A DNA stretch of 28,174 bases from Symsagittifera roscoffensis (taxonomy: Eukaryota > Xenacoelomorpha > Acoela > Convolutidae): contig NW_026970635.1 of assembly GCF_963678635.1 (NCBI RefSeq), positions 1 through 28,174 on the forward strand. The letters run 5' to 3'. Shown here in pieces: positions 1 to 10,428 of the stretch. Below the pieces are notes generated by a model. The model did no database searches. It was not told where the DNA came from and was given only the letters and a program-made list of their open reading frames with translations. Position numbers and translations under genes: made by a program. The stretch's first letter is position 1. Every line of letters begins with the position of its first letter.

Positions 1-230
1 GTACTGCCCCGTTCAAAATATAGTTCGAAAACGGGTTAATAGTTCGAAATATATCGCGCGTTAATTGTCCCATATTAGCCAAAATGGCAATTTTTCAACC
101 CCATAATTTTACAAAAAAATGATCACAGGTAAAATATCTTTTCAAATTTAAGCTCAGGGCAACAATACTTTTTGAAAAAAACCCACCCCGGGCACAAATT
201 TTCTGTTTTTTTAAAGTCGGAAAAATAAAA
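1..230 (+). mobile_element. R1 element, partial right-hand part
   Basis: It contains the R1 core (GAAATATATCGCGCGTTAATT near 46-66), the block CCAAAATGGCAA, the block ATGATCACAGG and a degraded end (CCACCCCGGGCACAAATTTTC, then AAAGTCGGAA). The left half, with the first hairpin, is missing or off the window edge. Confidence 0.7.
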
Positions 231-471
231 CAACTCGGGTCAAAATAACGAACGATCTGACTGCCCCTTTATTTCTATCAAGTGACCAGAGTTCGCAATG
301 TGTTGAATTTAAGATCAAGTCAACAGCATCTTTGAGATGGTTTAAGAAAAAAATTGTGAAAAATTTTCAGATACAAAGTCGAACTTTGCTGAATACGAAT
401 TCTAGCCAAGGCATAAATTTTCCTTCATTTTTTGGTATATAAACAGAAGGGACTAGTTGTTTTTAAATGAG

Positions 472-1001
472 AATAAGACTTCTCGTATCAGGACGAAGCC
501 CTGAAAGTTCCGACTGCCTATTAAGGTTTATGGAGCAGTAATAACATCAAAAAATTAAAAGTAATAAAAAAAAAACGATTTTTTTTTCTAAAATTTGAAT
601 TTTTTTTTTGAAATTTATCCCCCTACACGCCATATAAAGTAAAAAGGATAGATTTCGCTACTTGTAACAAACAATTATGGCAAATAAGTTTCTTTCAACC
701 AATTTGGAACGATTTCTAAGACGGATTAACTCTCCGCTTACGCGTTAATAACGCGAAATATATCGCGCTCTAATTGTCCCAAATTGGCCAAAATGGCAAT
801 CTCTAAACCCCCATAACTTTACGAAAAATGATCACAGGTGAAATATCTTTTCAAATTTGAGCTCAGGACAACAATATCTTTTGAATGATATAAAAAAGTT
901 CCGTCAAAAATGGCTAGACAAAAAGTCGAAATTTGTCTGAAGAAAAAAAAACCCACCCGAGCACAAATATTCCGTTACTTTCGTATCGAAAGTCGGAACA
1001 A
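472..1001 (+). mobile_element. R1 element, full-length copy
   Basis: The copy starts at AAGACTTCTCGTATCAGGAC, with a slightly degraded first hairpin (TCAGGACGAAGCCCTGA), and ends at ACTTTCGTATCGAAAGTCGG followed by AACA. The central GCGTTAATAACGCGAAATAT core and the CCCACCCGAGCACAAATATT block are intact. There is no coding capacity; a 67-codon frame at its right end is chance. Confidence 0.85.
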
Positions 1002-1401
1002 CAACAAACTCCTAGAGATTGGCAGTTTCTCACAATATCAGCAAAACTCTCGCGTTTATGCAAAGAATTCAAACAGTAGCCAGAAAGCAAAAAATGTTAA
1101 CATGATAGTCTGAAGTAGAATTCCTTGATGTTGAACTTTATACCAAGATTCAATTGACATCATCAGACACCAGAACTGATTTTTAGGAATTGTGCATATC
1201 AAATAGCTTTTAAGTTTTAGAGAAAACATGCCAAAAACGTGTTTGTTCCAAAAATGTTGGCCATGAAATCGACGGCGCTTTTAATAAGATTTTTGATGCT
1301 CGACCAAAAATGAGTGTCGGACAATAATACCAAAAAAGACGTATTCGTTAGCTTGCATCTAGTATTTTAACCAGGAAAACAATTAGCATTTTTGAGCCAG
1401 A

Positions 1402-1732
1402 TTAAGTGGCCGCCTACGCTTTGATCGGACAAAACAAATCGCGCATTAATTATTTCCAATTAAGAACAAATTTTAAGCAAGGTTGAGTAACCGCTAACGC
1501 TTTAGTTGCAAAAAACATATCGCGTGTGAATTTTTTCAAAGTGGCCCTATTGGCAATTTCCAAACCCCCTATCTTTGCCAAAAAATGATCTCAGCAGAAA
1601 CGGTTTTTTGGAATTTGGGTGTCAAGATATAAAAAAATCCGTTCAAAATTGGCTAGTAAAAGCCAACTTTTGTCTAAAGAAAAAAAGGAACACCGAGCAT
1701 GAATATTTCATCCATTTTCGAATGTCGGAACG
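1402..1732 (+). mobile_element. R1 element, decayed and partly duplicated
   Basis: The core motif appears twice in diverged form (CCGCCTACGCTTTGATCGG near 1410 and CCGCTAACGCTTTAGTTGC near 1490). The usual order follows: ATTGGCAATTTCCAAACC, AAAAAATGATCTCAG, TTGGCTAGTAAAAGCC, ACCGAGCATGAATATTTC and a final TTTTCGAATGTCGGAAC. Much older than the neighbouring copies. Confidence 0.6.
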
Positions 1733-2117
1733 ATGTGCCAAGCAAAACTATCACTACACGACTGAAGTCTTAACGCGTGCTTTTTGTATCGGCGGTTCAT
1801 AATTGTTCTCGCTAGAATTCATAGCTAGAAAAACCAAGGTCACAACTAATGAATTTTCTGGTGAACGAAAAAGTGTATGAAAAAAGACAAAAACTGAAAG
1901 ATTGAAACAAAGTTCACAAACTGTTCAGGCGCTATTTTAAAAATGACTTTTTAATGTTTTCATTTTGCGTATTTTATGACATTGAATTCAGCTTTTCAAT
2001 ACCGAAATTTATGGCAGTTCGTTATTCTTTGTTGACTTGTAATTTCCGATAATTACGGTTAATTTACGTATGAATTGAAATGTTGTCAATCGGCCAGCTA
2101 CCAAAACCGATCTGCCT

Positions 2118-2238
2118 CAGAACCGAAACGAGGCAGAAATATGGTCCGCCGACCCGGACAGGAGAAGTTCCTGGATTTGAGAGCTGATCCGGCTGACCTT
2201 GGAACTCTTACCTCGTCTCTCTCTGTTGGGGGGCGAGG
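2118..2238. other. Hairpin-dense module of the 436-bp unit (possible structured RNA)
   Basis: Four short stems follow each other: CTGCCTC/GAGGCAG (7 bp, 11-nt loop), GTCCG/CGGAC, CAGGA/TCCTG, and CCTCG/CGAGG enclosing the GTTGGGGGG tract. On the minus strand the last stem contains ACGAGGTAAGAG, a good splice-donor match. A near-Sm motif (ATATTTCTG) lies between two stems. That layout is reminiscent of a spliced-leader or snRNA gene, but I recognise no known sequence and transcription is unproven. Confidence 0.3.
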
Positions 2239-2553
2239 ATTTTCTCGCTAGAATTCATAGCTAGAAAAACCAAGGTCACAACTAATGAATTTTCTGGTGA
2301 ATGAAGAATTGTATGAAAAAAGACGAAAACTGAAAGATTGAAACAAAGTTCACAAACTGTTCAGGCGCTATTTTAAAAATGACTTTTTAATGTTTTCATT
2401 TTGCGTATTTTATGACATTGAATTCAGCTTTTCAATACCGAAATTTATGGCAGTTCGTTATTCTTTGTTGACTTGTAATTTCCGATAATTACGGTTAATT
2501 TACGTATGAATTGAAATGTTGTCAATCGGCCAGCTACCAAAACCGATCTGCCT

Positions 2554-2674
2554 CAGAACCGAAACGAGGCAGAAATATGGTCCGCCGACCCGGACAGGAG
2601 AAGTTCCTGGATTTGAGAGCTGATCCGGCTGACCTTGGAACTCTTACCTCGTCTCTCTCTGTTGGGGGGCAAGG
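2554..2674. other. Second copy of the hairpin-dense module
   Basis: Nearly identical to the module 436 bp to the left, with all four stems kept. The visible difference is at its right edge: GGGGGGCAAGGATG instead of GGGGGGCGAGGATT, which weakens the outer CCTCG/CGAGG stem. Confidence 0.3.
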
Positions 2675-3059
2675 ATGTTCTCGCTAGAATTCATAGCTAG
2701 AAAAACCAAGGTCACAACTAATGAATTTTCTGGTGAACGAAGAATTGTATGAAAAAAGACGAAAACTGAAAGATTGAAACAAAATTCACAAACTGTTCAG
2801 GCGCCATTTTAAAGTTGACTTTTTAATGTTTCCATTTTGCGTAATTTATGACAATGAATTCTGCTTTTAAATACCGAAATTTATGGCAGTTCGTTATTCT
2901 TTGTTGACTTGTAATTTCCGATAATTAAGGTTAATTTACGTATGAATTGAAATGTTGTCAATCGGCCAGCTACCCGAAACCGATCTGACTTCAGAACCGA
3001 TACCAGGCAGAAATAATAATTTATAGTTTATCAAAACTTTCCGTTCTAAATTAGTTCGA

Positions 3060-4261
3060 GACAAGTTAAAGGGAAGTCGAAACCTTCAAAACTCTGCTTT
3101 TTTATACGGTCGCCTCTGATTATATAGATATCGTGAAATTATTTTGAAACCAAAATTTTATGTTTTCTCCAAGACTGTTTTTGGCTCTTTTTCTTTTTTC
3201 TCCCACCTCACACAAACATGAATTTTATAATGTAACGAGTGGTTTTACAAGGTTGTTTATGAAAACCAAATATGTTTGTCAGAACCTAATTAGTCCGTAT
3301 GTCAATTTCCAAAACAATAGAACAATGTGAACAAAATTTTTTCTTGTAAAATTTTTCAGGTGAGGGAAAACAAAAAAGAGCCGTTTTTTCGATGGAAATG
3401 TTAAGGCAGTCTCGAAGACTTTTGTCTGTCTGCCGCTAATAGTACATTTACTTGTGAGGCGTGTTTTATGTAAGATCAAATGCTTTTTTCAAATAAAAAG
3501 AGTTTGAATTTTGAGTGGTGTCTTCTCTAATAAGCGAAAAAAACATAGATATTTTCTATTTGAGGGCTCATTATTCTGATCAAAGTGTATTATTTCTGTT
3601 TTTGCGATTCAATTTATCAATCAAACTTGGCAGAAATTTTCACGCTTAAAGTAATATTCTATAATTAACTGTTCTGTTGTTCGTCTATCAAAGAAAACCT
3701 CAAGACTATGAATACCATTTGGATTCAGCAACGTTGCGTGCTCTTTTTGTCAACGTCAAAAATTAAAAACAAAAACAAAACAATGGTAGCAAAAAAAACG
3801 CTCAATTTAATTAAACTCATGCAAAACAGATGACAGAAAAAGAATTGAATGAAAATTGCATTGAAGTTTCCCTACGGAAAACAAAAATGAAACTTGCCTT
3901 TGAATTCAAATAGTCAGTCAAACATAAGTTTAAAGTTGAAATTTAAAATGTGTGTCAGTGGTTAATTGGTAAACAATTTCGAGTTTAAAAGATCTCTCGA
4001 AACCACCAATATTCATTTTTTCGTTCTTTGAAAAAGTTTATTTTTACCTTTTTATGGAATGGTTGAACGAAAACTTTCTTTTTGCCGGCCCTTCTTTTTG
4101 TTGGCCCAAATTGACTTTACGGGGTTTCCTGAATTGTTGATTATTGGTGCCTCGATTTTAGAAGTTTCAAATTATTTTTCGTTAAAAATTTGGTGCTGCC
4201 AATAATGAAGAGGCAAAAAATTTGGGTAAAAAGGGTACGTGGAGACTTTGGCGGTGAAAGG
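3060..4261. other. AT-rich stretch without recognisable gene
   Basis: I see no coding signal, tRNA or strong repeat. Short frames here are AT-rich and of chance type. A degraded fragment near 3040-3085 (AGTTCGAGACAAGTTAAAGG, then GAAGTCGAAACC) resembles part of a decayed R1 copy near 24000. Confidence 0.5.
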
Positions 4262-4269
4262 GTCGAATT

Positions 4270-4695
4270 CACCAGCAGATTTATGGGGGGGGGGGGGGGT
4301 AGTGTACGCTCCTCCTCCTCAGGAATGCGACCCCCTGCGGACACAAAGAGTCCCGCCTTTGTACTATTTTGAGATATCCATTTTTGGTGACGGACCCTAT
4401 AATTTTTCTCAAGGCGCTTTTGGGCGCCAATGTAATACCAACTTTTTTGTTGGGGGGGGGGGGGGGGATTTTTTATTCAAATTTTCTAAAACTTGCCTAA
4501 AAACGCTTTTTTGGCATGTTTTTTCAAAATTTTGCCTATGCGCAGAAAATTTGGTCAAGATAGGGTCTTTACAGTGATTTAGGAGAGCTCAGAAAATCAA
4601 TTTGGTCGACCTAAAAAAATGAAGACAAATTTTTTTTCGAAATTTAAAAAAAAAATCCGCCCCTACCCCTGGAAAAAATCCTAGATCTGCCTCTG
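4270..4695 (+). mobile_element. hAT-like MITE with 8-bp target duplication
   Basis: The left end CACCAGCAGATTTATG and the inverted right end CAGAGGCAGATCTAGG agree at 11 of 16 positions. The ends resemble the CAGNGGCGGATCTAG type common in hAT transposons. The flanks GTCGAATT (4262-4269) and ATCGAATT (4696-4703) match 7 of 8, the size of a hAT target duplication. It is 426 bp with no transposase and contains two poly-G runs (about 4285-4299 and 4453-4467). Overlapping ORFs in both strands are by-products of the G-rich sequence. Confidence 0.7.
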
Positions 4696-4703
4696 ATCGA
4701 ATT

Positions 4704-4909
4704 TATGAAGGGTTTGAACACCAACCCAAATGGAAAAAATTCGAGTTATATAGTAATTTATAGTGGTGTGCGCGGGAACTCAGGAGTTTTTGAGGGGAGG
4801 GGAGACGTTCAATTGATGATGAGCAGAGCACGCAATGTAAGTTGATAAAAGTGGCAAGTGAAAACTATATAATTTGAAAAATTGAAAAACTATAGATTGA
4901 ATTAGTAAC
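4704..4909. other. Sequence left of the loop-3 exon
   Basis: On the minus strand this is either the start of the next intron (after GTTACT) or, if that donor is unused, a C-terminal extension ending at a TGA at 4780. The AT-rich first part favours intron. Confidence 0.4.
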
Positions 4910-5198
4910 CTGTGAGCCAAAATTGCTCCCGGATTAGTGTTGCTATTAGCGGTGTTGGGACTGACTGCAGCATTGCTATTGTGGCCACTGATGCTGCTGT
5001 TATTAATGTTGTTGCTGTTGATGTCATTTTTACTGTTCTGATTGCCAGTGTTGCTCAGACAATGAGCTACTTTAGGTCTACTGGTGCTGGCAGTCATCAC
5101 AGTCACATCACATGATGATTGCGCTGACTTGGCTAGTTCAATATGTTCACTTGGAGGGGTTTCTTCGACATCTCCAGTCGTGCAGTTGTTTACGACAC
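4910..5198 (-). CDS. Probable exon of the same GPCR: continuation of intracellular loop 3
   Basis: After the acceptor CGTTTTACAG, two bases complete the Gly codon begun in the 17.3 kb exon, followed by 95 codons and two trailing bases. The reading is free of stops and starts GVVNNCTTGDVEETPPSEH, then becomes Asn/Ser-rich (for example NDINSNNINNSSISGHNSN). There is no hydrophobic segment, as expected for a cytoplasmic loop. The composition matches the Asn-rich tail of the preceding exon and the phase fits exactly, so I join them. The exon probably ends at CACAG|GTTACT (4910/4909). If that donor is not used, the frame runs on to a stop at 4780 through AT-rich sequence. The loop would be at least about 165 residues, long for the class but known in amine and some peptide receptors. 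Helices 6 and 7 (CWxP, NPxxY) were looked for to the left and not found, so they should lie outside the window. Confidence 0.6.
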
Positions 5199-5209
5199 CT
5201 GTAAAACGA

Positions 5210-5900
5210 AACGCTCAAAGTGTTCTAAAAAAATCAGACTAAAACGATTCAATTGCGTCGAAAGGTGAGATGTTTTTACTTTTTGACTTTATTTTATTGT
5301 TATATTTTAATTATATATTTTGATTGATATAACAAAGTTTTTGAGATCATATGTTGTTTTAACCAACAGAAATTACAAGTAAGCAATCACAAAATGCTTG
5401 CTCGAGTTGAAAAATCATTTGAAATTTACAGCAGAGAAAAATTTTTGAGATATTTTTAAGTTTTGCGACCAAACAAGTGCGGATGCGAGTGTTACAAATT
5501 TCATGTGTGACAAGCAATTGATGTCGTTTGCAACAATCAGCCGGATTTGAAAGGCCAAGAGTTTTTTGTCAAACTCCATCTGCAACATATTTCCAATTTA
5601 ATTTGATTTTGTGATGCACAGCACTGACATAGCAATTTCCTCGGATTATTTACACAATTTTTCTTACGTAAATTGGCTTAAAATAACATGTTGCTTTTTC
5701 TAATTGACTAATTATCGCCAGCATTAGACAAATCAATTCTTCCGCCCAAAATTTTTGTTTCAAATTTTGAACTGAAATTATAAGGCTTTAAATTGATTGA
5801 CTGAAAATAGCAAAACAGATTCAAGCGGCAGTTTGAAACAATCTACTTACAATTTTTTGCAGACAATTAAATCATCCGAACTCACCGAAAAGAAAAACAA
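5210..5900. other. AT-rich intronic stretch, nothing recognised
   Basis: It contains the presumed branch-point and polypyrimidine side of the exon at 5198 and otherwise unique AT-rich sequence. No ORF of note, RNA gene or clear repeat. Confidence 0.5.
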
Positions 5901-6434
5901 ACAAGACTACTCGTATCAGGGCGAAGCCCTGAATGTTCCGACTGCTTTTTAAGGTTTTATGGAGCACCAATAACATCAAAAAATTAAATGTATCAAAATA
6001 AATTTAAAAATTTTTTTCTTAAATTTAAATTTTTTTTTATTAAAATCATCCCCCCACACGCCATATTAAGTACAAAAGGATAGATTTCGCCCCTCGTAAC
6101 AAATCAATTATGGCAAATAAGCTTCTTTCAAACAATTTGGAACGATTTCTAAGACGGACTAACTCTCCGCTTACGCGTTAATAGCGCGAAATATATCGCG
6201 AGCTAATTGTCCCAAATTGGCCAAAATGGCAATCTTTAAACCCCCATAACTTTACAAAAAATGATATCAGGTGAAAAATCTTTTCAAATTTGAGCTCAAG
6301 ACAACAATACCTTTCGAAGAAATAAAAAAATTTCCGTCAAAAATGGCTAGTTAAAAAGTCGAAATTTGTCTGAAGAAAAAAAACCCACCCCGAGCACAAA
6401 TATTCCGTTGCTTTCTTATCGAAAGTCGGAACAA
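5901..6434 (+). mobile_element. R1 element, best full-length copy
   Basis: This is the reference copy. In order it has ACAAGACTACTCGTA; hairpin TCAGGGCGAAGCCCTGA (5916-5932); TGTTCCGACT (5934-5943); an A/T-rich spacer; a CCCCCCACACGCCATATTAA block; the palindromic core (TTACGCGTTAATAGCGCGAA to about 6209); CCAAAATGGCAA; GAGCTCAAGACAACAATACC; CCACCCCGAGCACAAATATT; hairpin CTTTCTTATCGAAAG (6411-6425); and AGTCGGAACA (6424-6433). The two 10-bp motifs are perfect inverted repeats placed asymmetrically, 33 bp and about 1 bp from the ends. Flanking bases are A on both sides and no target duplication is seen. This fits non-autonomous Helentron/Helitron2 elements, read in the opposite direction. It has no protein. 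Confidence 0.85.
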
Positions 6435-6810
6435 AAATAATTTCCAGAGGAAAAACACTATGAACACCCTCACATTGGTACCAACTTAGGATTTAGAAAA
6501 AATTACTGAAAAAATACTTATTCGCACTACGAGACCAATCAGGGCATATCATATTTATAAGTTTATAATAACTTTCTGATTTCTTTTGAAGTGATCAAGT
6601 CCGCTAATAACTCCAAAAAGAAAGAAGTTTTCATTTTATGAATCCCTGAATTTTTGGTTATTTTGTAGTGAATGGGCATAAAAGACCAGAAGGGAGTTTT
6701 TACCGCCAAGTTATTTTCGTTCATTTTGTTAAATTTTTGCTTGCAACGCATGCAGAAGGTTTTTCCTTTAACAAAAAGATCAAATGATATCAGTTTCAAT
6801 ACAAATCTAA
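6435..6810. other. AT-rich intronic stretch
   Basis: No supported gene. The 98-codon minus-strand frame over 6563-6859 has AT-driven composition and runs into an R1 copy, so I do not call it. Confidence 0.4.
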
Positions 6811-7297
6811 ACACAAGTCTTATCGTATGAGGGCAAAACCCAGAATGTTTCGACAGCATAAAAATTATATGTGTTAGTTTAAATTAAAATAGATATTGAA
6901 TATTAAAAAAAAAACAATTTTTTTTCGTAGGTAAACCCCTCACACGCTATGTAAAATACAAAGTGATGTTTTTGTAAGCAGCAGTTTGTTAAATTGACAA
7001 AATAGCATGGCTCATTTCAATCTGGAACGACTTCTAAGACGGATTAAACCTCGGCTCACACATAAATAGCATGAAATATATGGTGCGATGATTGTCTTAA
7101 ACCCGCCATAATGGCGATTTTTAAACCCCAAAAAAATGATCACATATGAAATATCTTTAAAGTCAAGACATTTAATATTTTAAAAATTAAAAAAAAAACT
7201 TATAAAATACCAAAAAACTCCAATTTGCTGGTTAAAAAACACTGGAGAAAAAACCGAGCACAAATATTCTGTCACTTTCTTCGAAAGTCGTAAAAAC
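6811..7297 (+). mobile_element. R1 element, full-length but diverged
   Basis: It starts ACACAAGTCTTATCGTATGA with a broken first hairpin (GAGGGCAAAACCCAG) and keeps the block order: CCCCTCACACGCTATGTAAA, TTCTAAGACGGATTAAACCT, a decayed core (ATAAATAGCATGAAATATAT), ATGATCACATATGAAATATC, GAGCACAAATATTC, and the end CTTTCTTCGAAAGTCG. CpGs in the core are mostly lost, which marks it as an older copy than 5901-6434. Confidence 0.75.
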
Positions 7298-7988
7298 AGT
7301 AGTAAGTTTTTTTTTCAGTATTTGTTTGTCTATAGCCAACTGTGGCGTAGTGGTTTACCTCAAAATCAATTTGCGAAACTTACTTCGCTTTACCCATCGC
7401 CAGGCAACAAAAAACTACTGGTAATCTTATGCCCTAGGTTTTGCAACGATCACGTACATTTAAATTGACAAAATGTTTGAGAATATCTGTCACATTTATG
7501 GGAACCACCAAGCGAACCCATACAGAGCTCTTTTTGTGAATACTGACTTTTTGTGAATTTATTTTAAAAAATTCTTTTCGAAATACAATATTACCACAAA
7601 CTGAAATACTATACACCCAAAAAAACCAGAAATTGATTTTCATCCGTAAATTTTGAAAAGCAGAAATCATGAATTTTTATCATATTTTTCTTATCATAGG
7701 TCAACTTTTCTAAAATATGTTTGTTTTTGACAGTTTAAACCAGTTTTCACCATGCAGAGGAAAGCTTTCATCATACAATTTTCTTTTAGGAAAAATTAAA
7801 AGAACTGTTAAACAAAATTGGACCCTCCAAAAATGATGCGTAGTATTTATCTGAATTTCTGTGGCCTCAAAAACAACTGTAAATGAATTTAAAGAAAAAT
7901 CAGTCAACTGTAAAATTGCTGTAAAATTGGTTTGTAAAAAACAAAAATAAGGAAAATTTTTGAAGGTTGTTCAACTTGAGTGGATTAG
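7298..7988. other. AT-rich intronic stretch
   Basis: Nothing firm. A segment at 7331-7405 starts with a Pol III A-box-like TGGCGTAGTGG but has no matching B box. Confidence 0.4.
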
Positions 7989-8484
7989 TGTTCTGACTTT
8001 CGATACGAAAGTAACGGAACATTTGTACTCGGGGTGGGTTTTTTTCTTCAGACAAATTTCGACTTATTAACTAGCCATTTTTGACGGATTTTTTTAATCA
8101 TTCGATATATTATTGTCCTGAGCTCAAATTTGAAAAGATATTTCACCTGTGATCATTTTTCGTGAAGTTACGGGGGTTTAAAGAATGCCAGTTTGGCAAT
8201 TTTGGGACAATTAACGCGTAAGCGGAGAGTTAATCCATCTTAGAAATTGTTCTATTTTGTTGAAAGAAGCTTGTTTGCCATAATTGATTTGTTACAAGGA
8301 GTGTAATCTATCATTTCGTACTTTATATGGCGTGTGGGGAATGATTTTTAAACGAAAATTTCAAATTAAAAAAAAAAATTTCATTCTATTTTTTACATTT
8401 ATTTTTTATTGTTATTACTGCTCCATAAACTTTTAAAGGCAGTTGGAACATTGAGGGCTCCGCCGTGATAGGAGCAGTCTTGTT
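7989..8484 (-). mobile_element. R1 element, full-length inverted copy
   Basis: It starts GTTCTGACTTTCGATACGAA (hairpin 2), continues with CTCGGGGTGGG, CTTCAGACAAATTTCGAC, GATCATTTTTCGTGAAGT and TTAACGCGTAAGCGGAGAGT, and ends with GATAGGAGCAGTCTTGTT. A deletion removed part of the core palindrome: GGGACAATTAACGCG is followed directly by TAAGCGG. The first hairpin is weakened (TTGAGGGCTCCGCCGTGAT). Confidence 0.8.
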
Positions 8485-9440
8485 AGCTTTTTCCATGAGA
8501 AAGATTGCTATGACTTATCTGAATTTCATTAAGCTAAAGATGCACAATCAAAGTCAATGAATCGCTCAATCGGCACTTCTTGTTCGCTCAATAGACAAAA
8601 AAAATGTGAGCAAAAACAAAACATTCTAGATTTTTATCAAATTTTTTAGCTGGGCAGCTTTTTTTCTGAGGTTAAGAACCGGGTAAGCATAAGATTAGTT
8701 TTGATAATTTAAAAATATCGGTTTACGTGACAAAAATGTCAATGGAAAGAAATTAATTGCTTTGTGATATATGTTTTTCTATCATACAATAACGTTAAAA
8801 ATCAGGAAAACTATGCTTCAAAAAGATCCTTGGTTTTCTAAATGAGATTTCTGAAGACGACAAAAAAAACTAAATTTTTTGTTTAAATTTGTACTAGTGA
8901 TAAATAACACTGTTTGGCTTCTAAAACCTTGATTTGTTAACTATAAGTTTAACGTTAACGCATACAATATGCAATTTATACGTAAATCGATTGCTGCAAG
9001 TTCTCTGTAAGGGCATATATAGCTCAAATTTGGAGAAATTGATATCGTTTTTTTTTATTTAACATTTCAGTGCTTTCATTGAAATTTATTCATGTAACAA
9101 GAAAAAGAAGCGGTTAGTGTATGAAGTTTCACTTCAAAATTGATCAGGTGATATAGAAAAAAGCGCAAATAAGTCCAACATGTAGTTTGAATTCCATGTT
9201 TCAACAATTTTCAGGAACAAGATTATAGAGCCTTACTTAAAAACGAAAAAGAATCAATTTATTCGAGGAAATGTACTTGCTCCATTCTAAATATCAAATG
9301 GAAATGAAATGCAAAATTAACATAGAAGACAATAAATCCATTTTCTACCAACTTTTGCCTTTTTTCAAGGGAAACTGGGGGAATTCAAAACACTAAATAT
9401 CCCTTAGCACTCTTCGTGTTCTTATGCACAAACAAGTAAA
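8485..9440. other. AT-rich intronic stretch, nothing recognised
   Basis: About 950 bp of unique-looking AT-rich DNA between two inverted R1 copies. No coding signal, RNA gene or internal repeat was seen. Confidence 0.5.
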
Positions 9441-9922
9441 AATTCTTTTCTTCAGACAAGTTTTGGCTTTTTAACTAGCCATTTTTGACAAAAATTTTGT
9501 AAATATCATTCAAAAGGTATTGTTGTCCTGAGCTTAAATTTGAAAAGATACTTCACTTGTGATCATTTTTCAAAAAATTATGGGAGTTTAAAGATTGCCA
9601 TTTTGGCCAATTTGGGACAATTACCGCGCGATTTATTTCGCGCTATTAACGCGTAAGCGGAGATTTAATCCGTCTTAGAAATTGTTTCAAATTGGTTGAA
9701 AGAAACTTATTTGCCATAATTGTTTGGTACATTGAGCGAAATCTATTTTTTTGTACTTTATATCGCGTGTAGGGGGATGATTTTATAAGAAAAATTTCAA
9801 AATTTAGAAAAAAATTTCATTTTGTTTTGTAACTTTTAATTTTTTAATGTTATTACTGCCCCATAAATCATAAAAGTCACTCGGAACATTCAGGGCATTG
9901 CCTTGATATGAGCAGTCTTGTT
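9441..9922 (-). mobile_element. R1 element, inverted, lacking the hairpin-2 end
   Basis: It begins at the CTTCAGACAAGTTTTGGC block. The core is complete (CGCGCGATTTATTTCGCGCT, then ATTAACGCGTAAGCGG), and it ends with CAGGGCATTGCCTTGATATG and AGCAGTCTTG. The terminal TGTTCCGACTTTCG end is absent or decayed. Confidence 0.75.
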
Positions 9923-10129
9923 TATTTTTTTCAGAAGCTTTCATAACATAAATTTTGGTGGAGTTTCGATTAAAATGAAATTAAATCAAACTATTATATA
10001 AAGCACTTCTTCAATTTAAAACATTTAATTGAAATTAATTGCAACACATAAGTAGAAATCACGTAACCTCATTTTTCTACCCTTTCTCACTTTAGCGAGT
10101 TTGAGTGAGAAAAACAGAAGTCAAAGAGC

Positions 10130-10428
10130 TATGGGAGTGAAAATTTTGCCAATTTGGCCCTTTTGGCCAATTAACGCGGGATATGCTGCGTGCTGTAAAA
10201 TCGTAGGCGGAGACTTAATTTGTCGTAAAAAGTGTTCCAAACTCAAATATGACATACAATTTAATCTACTTGATACTCTGCTACATGCAAAATATATCCA
10301 TCGTACTTTACAAAGCGAGGGAGGGAATGTTTCAACTTTCTTCATTGTTTTGAAGCAAACATTACTTAATAGACCTTGACAGACCGAACAGTTTTTCAGG
10401 TCTTCGCCATAATACGAGCAGTATTGTT
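10130..10428 (-). mobile_element. R1 element, decayed inverted copy
   Basis: It keeps TTGGCCAATTAACGCGGGAT, GTAGGCGGAGACTTAATTTG and the terminal CAGGTCTTCGCCATAATACG, then AGCAGTATTGTT. Its end at 10428 directly abuts the start of the next inverted copy. The 92-codon frame over this stretch is not a gene. Confidence 0.6.

Larger units (their letters stand above)
1806..3016. repeat. Tandem array, 436-bp unit, about 2.8 copies
   Basis: The unit start TTCTCGCTAGAATTCATAGC recurs at 1806, 2242 and 2678, exactly 436 bp apart. The first two units are almost identical. The third carries more substitutions and stops near 3016, so it lacks the last roughly 100 bp of the unit. That missing part is GC-richer and hairpin-dense (about 2130-2238 and 2566-2674). 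No protein frame runs through the unit. It is a local satellite-like array, or a tandem array of a small structured RNA. Confidence 0.9.

Noticed and set aside
2190-2215. CTTACCT on the + strand resembling the 5' end of U1 snRNA
   Set aside because: Only the donor-complementary bases match; the rest of U1 is absent.
4190-4577. Two overlapping + strand frames and one minus frame across the G-rich MITE
   Set aside because: Gly/Pro-rich reading comes from the poly-G runs of the mobile element; no splice sites or domain.
7331-7405. A-box-like TGGCGTAGTGG, considered as a tRNA or SINE
   Set aside because: No B box at the right spacing and no acceptor stem.
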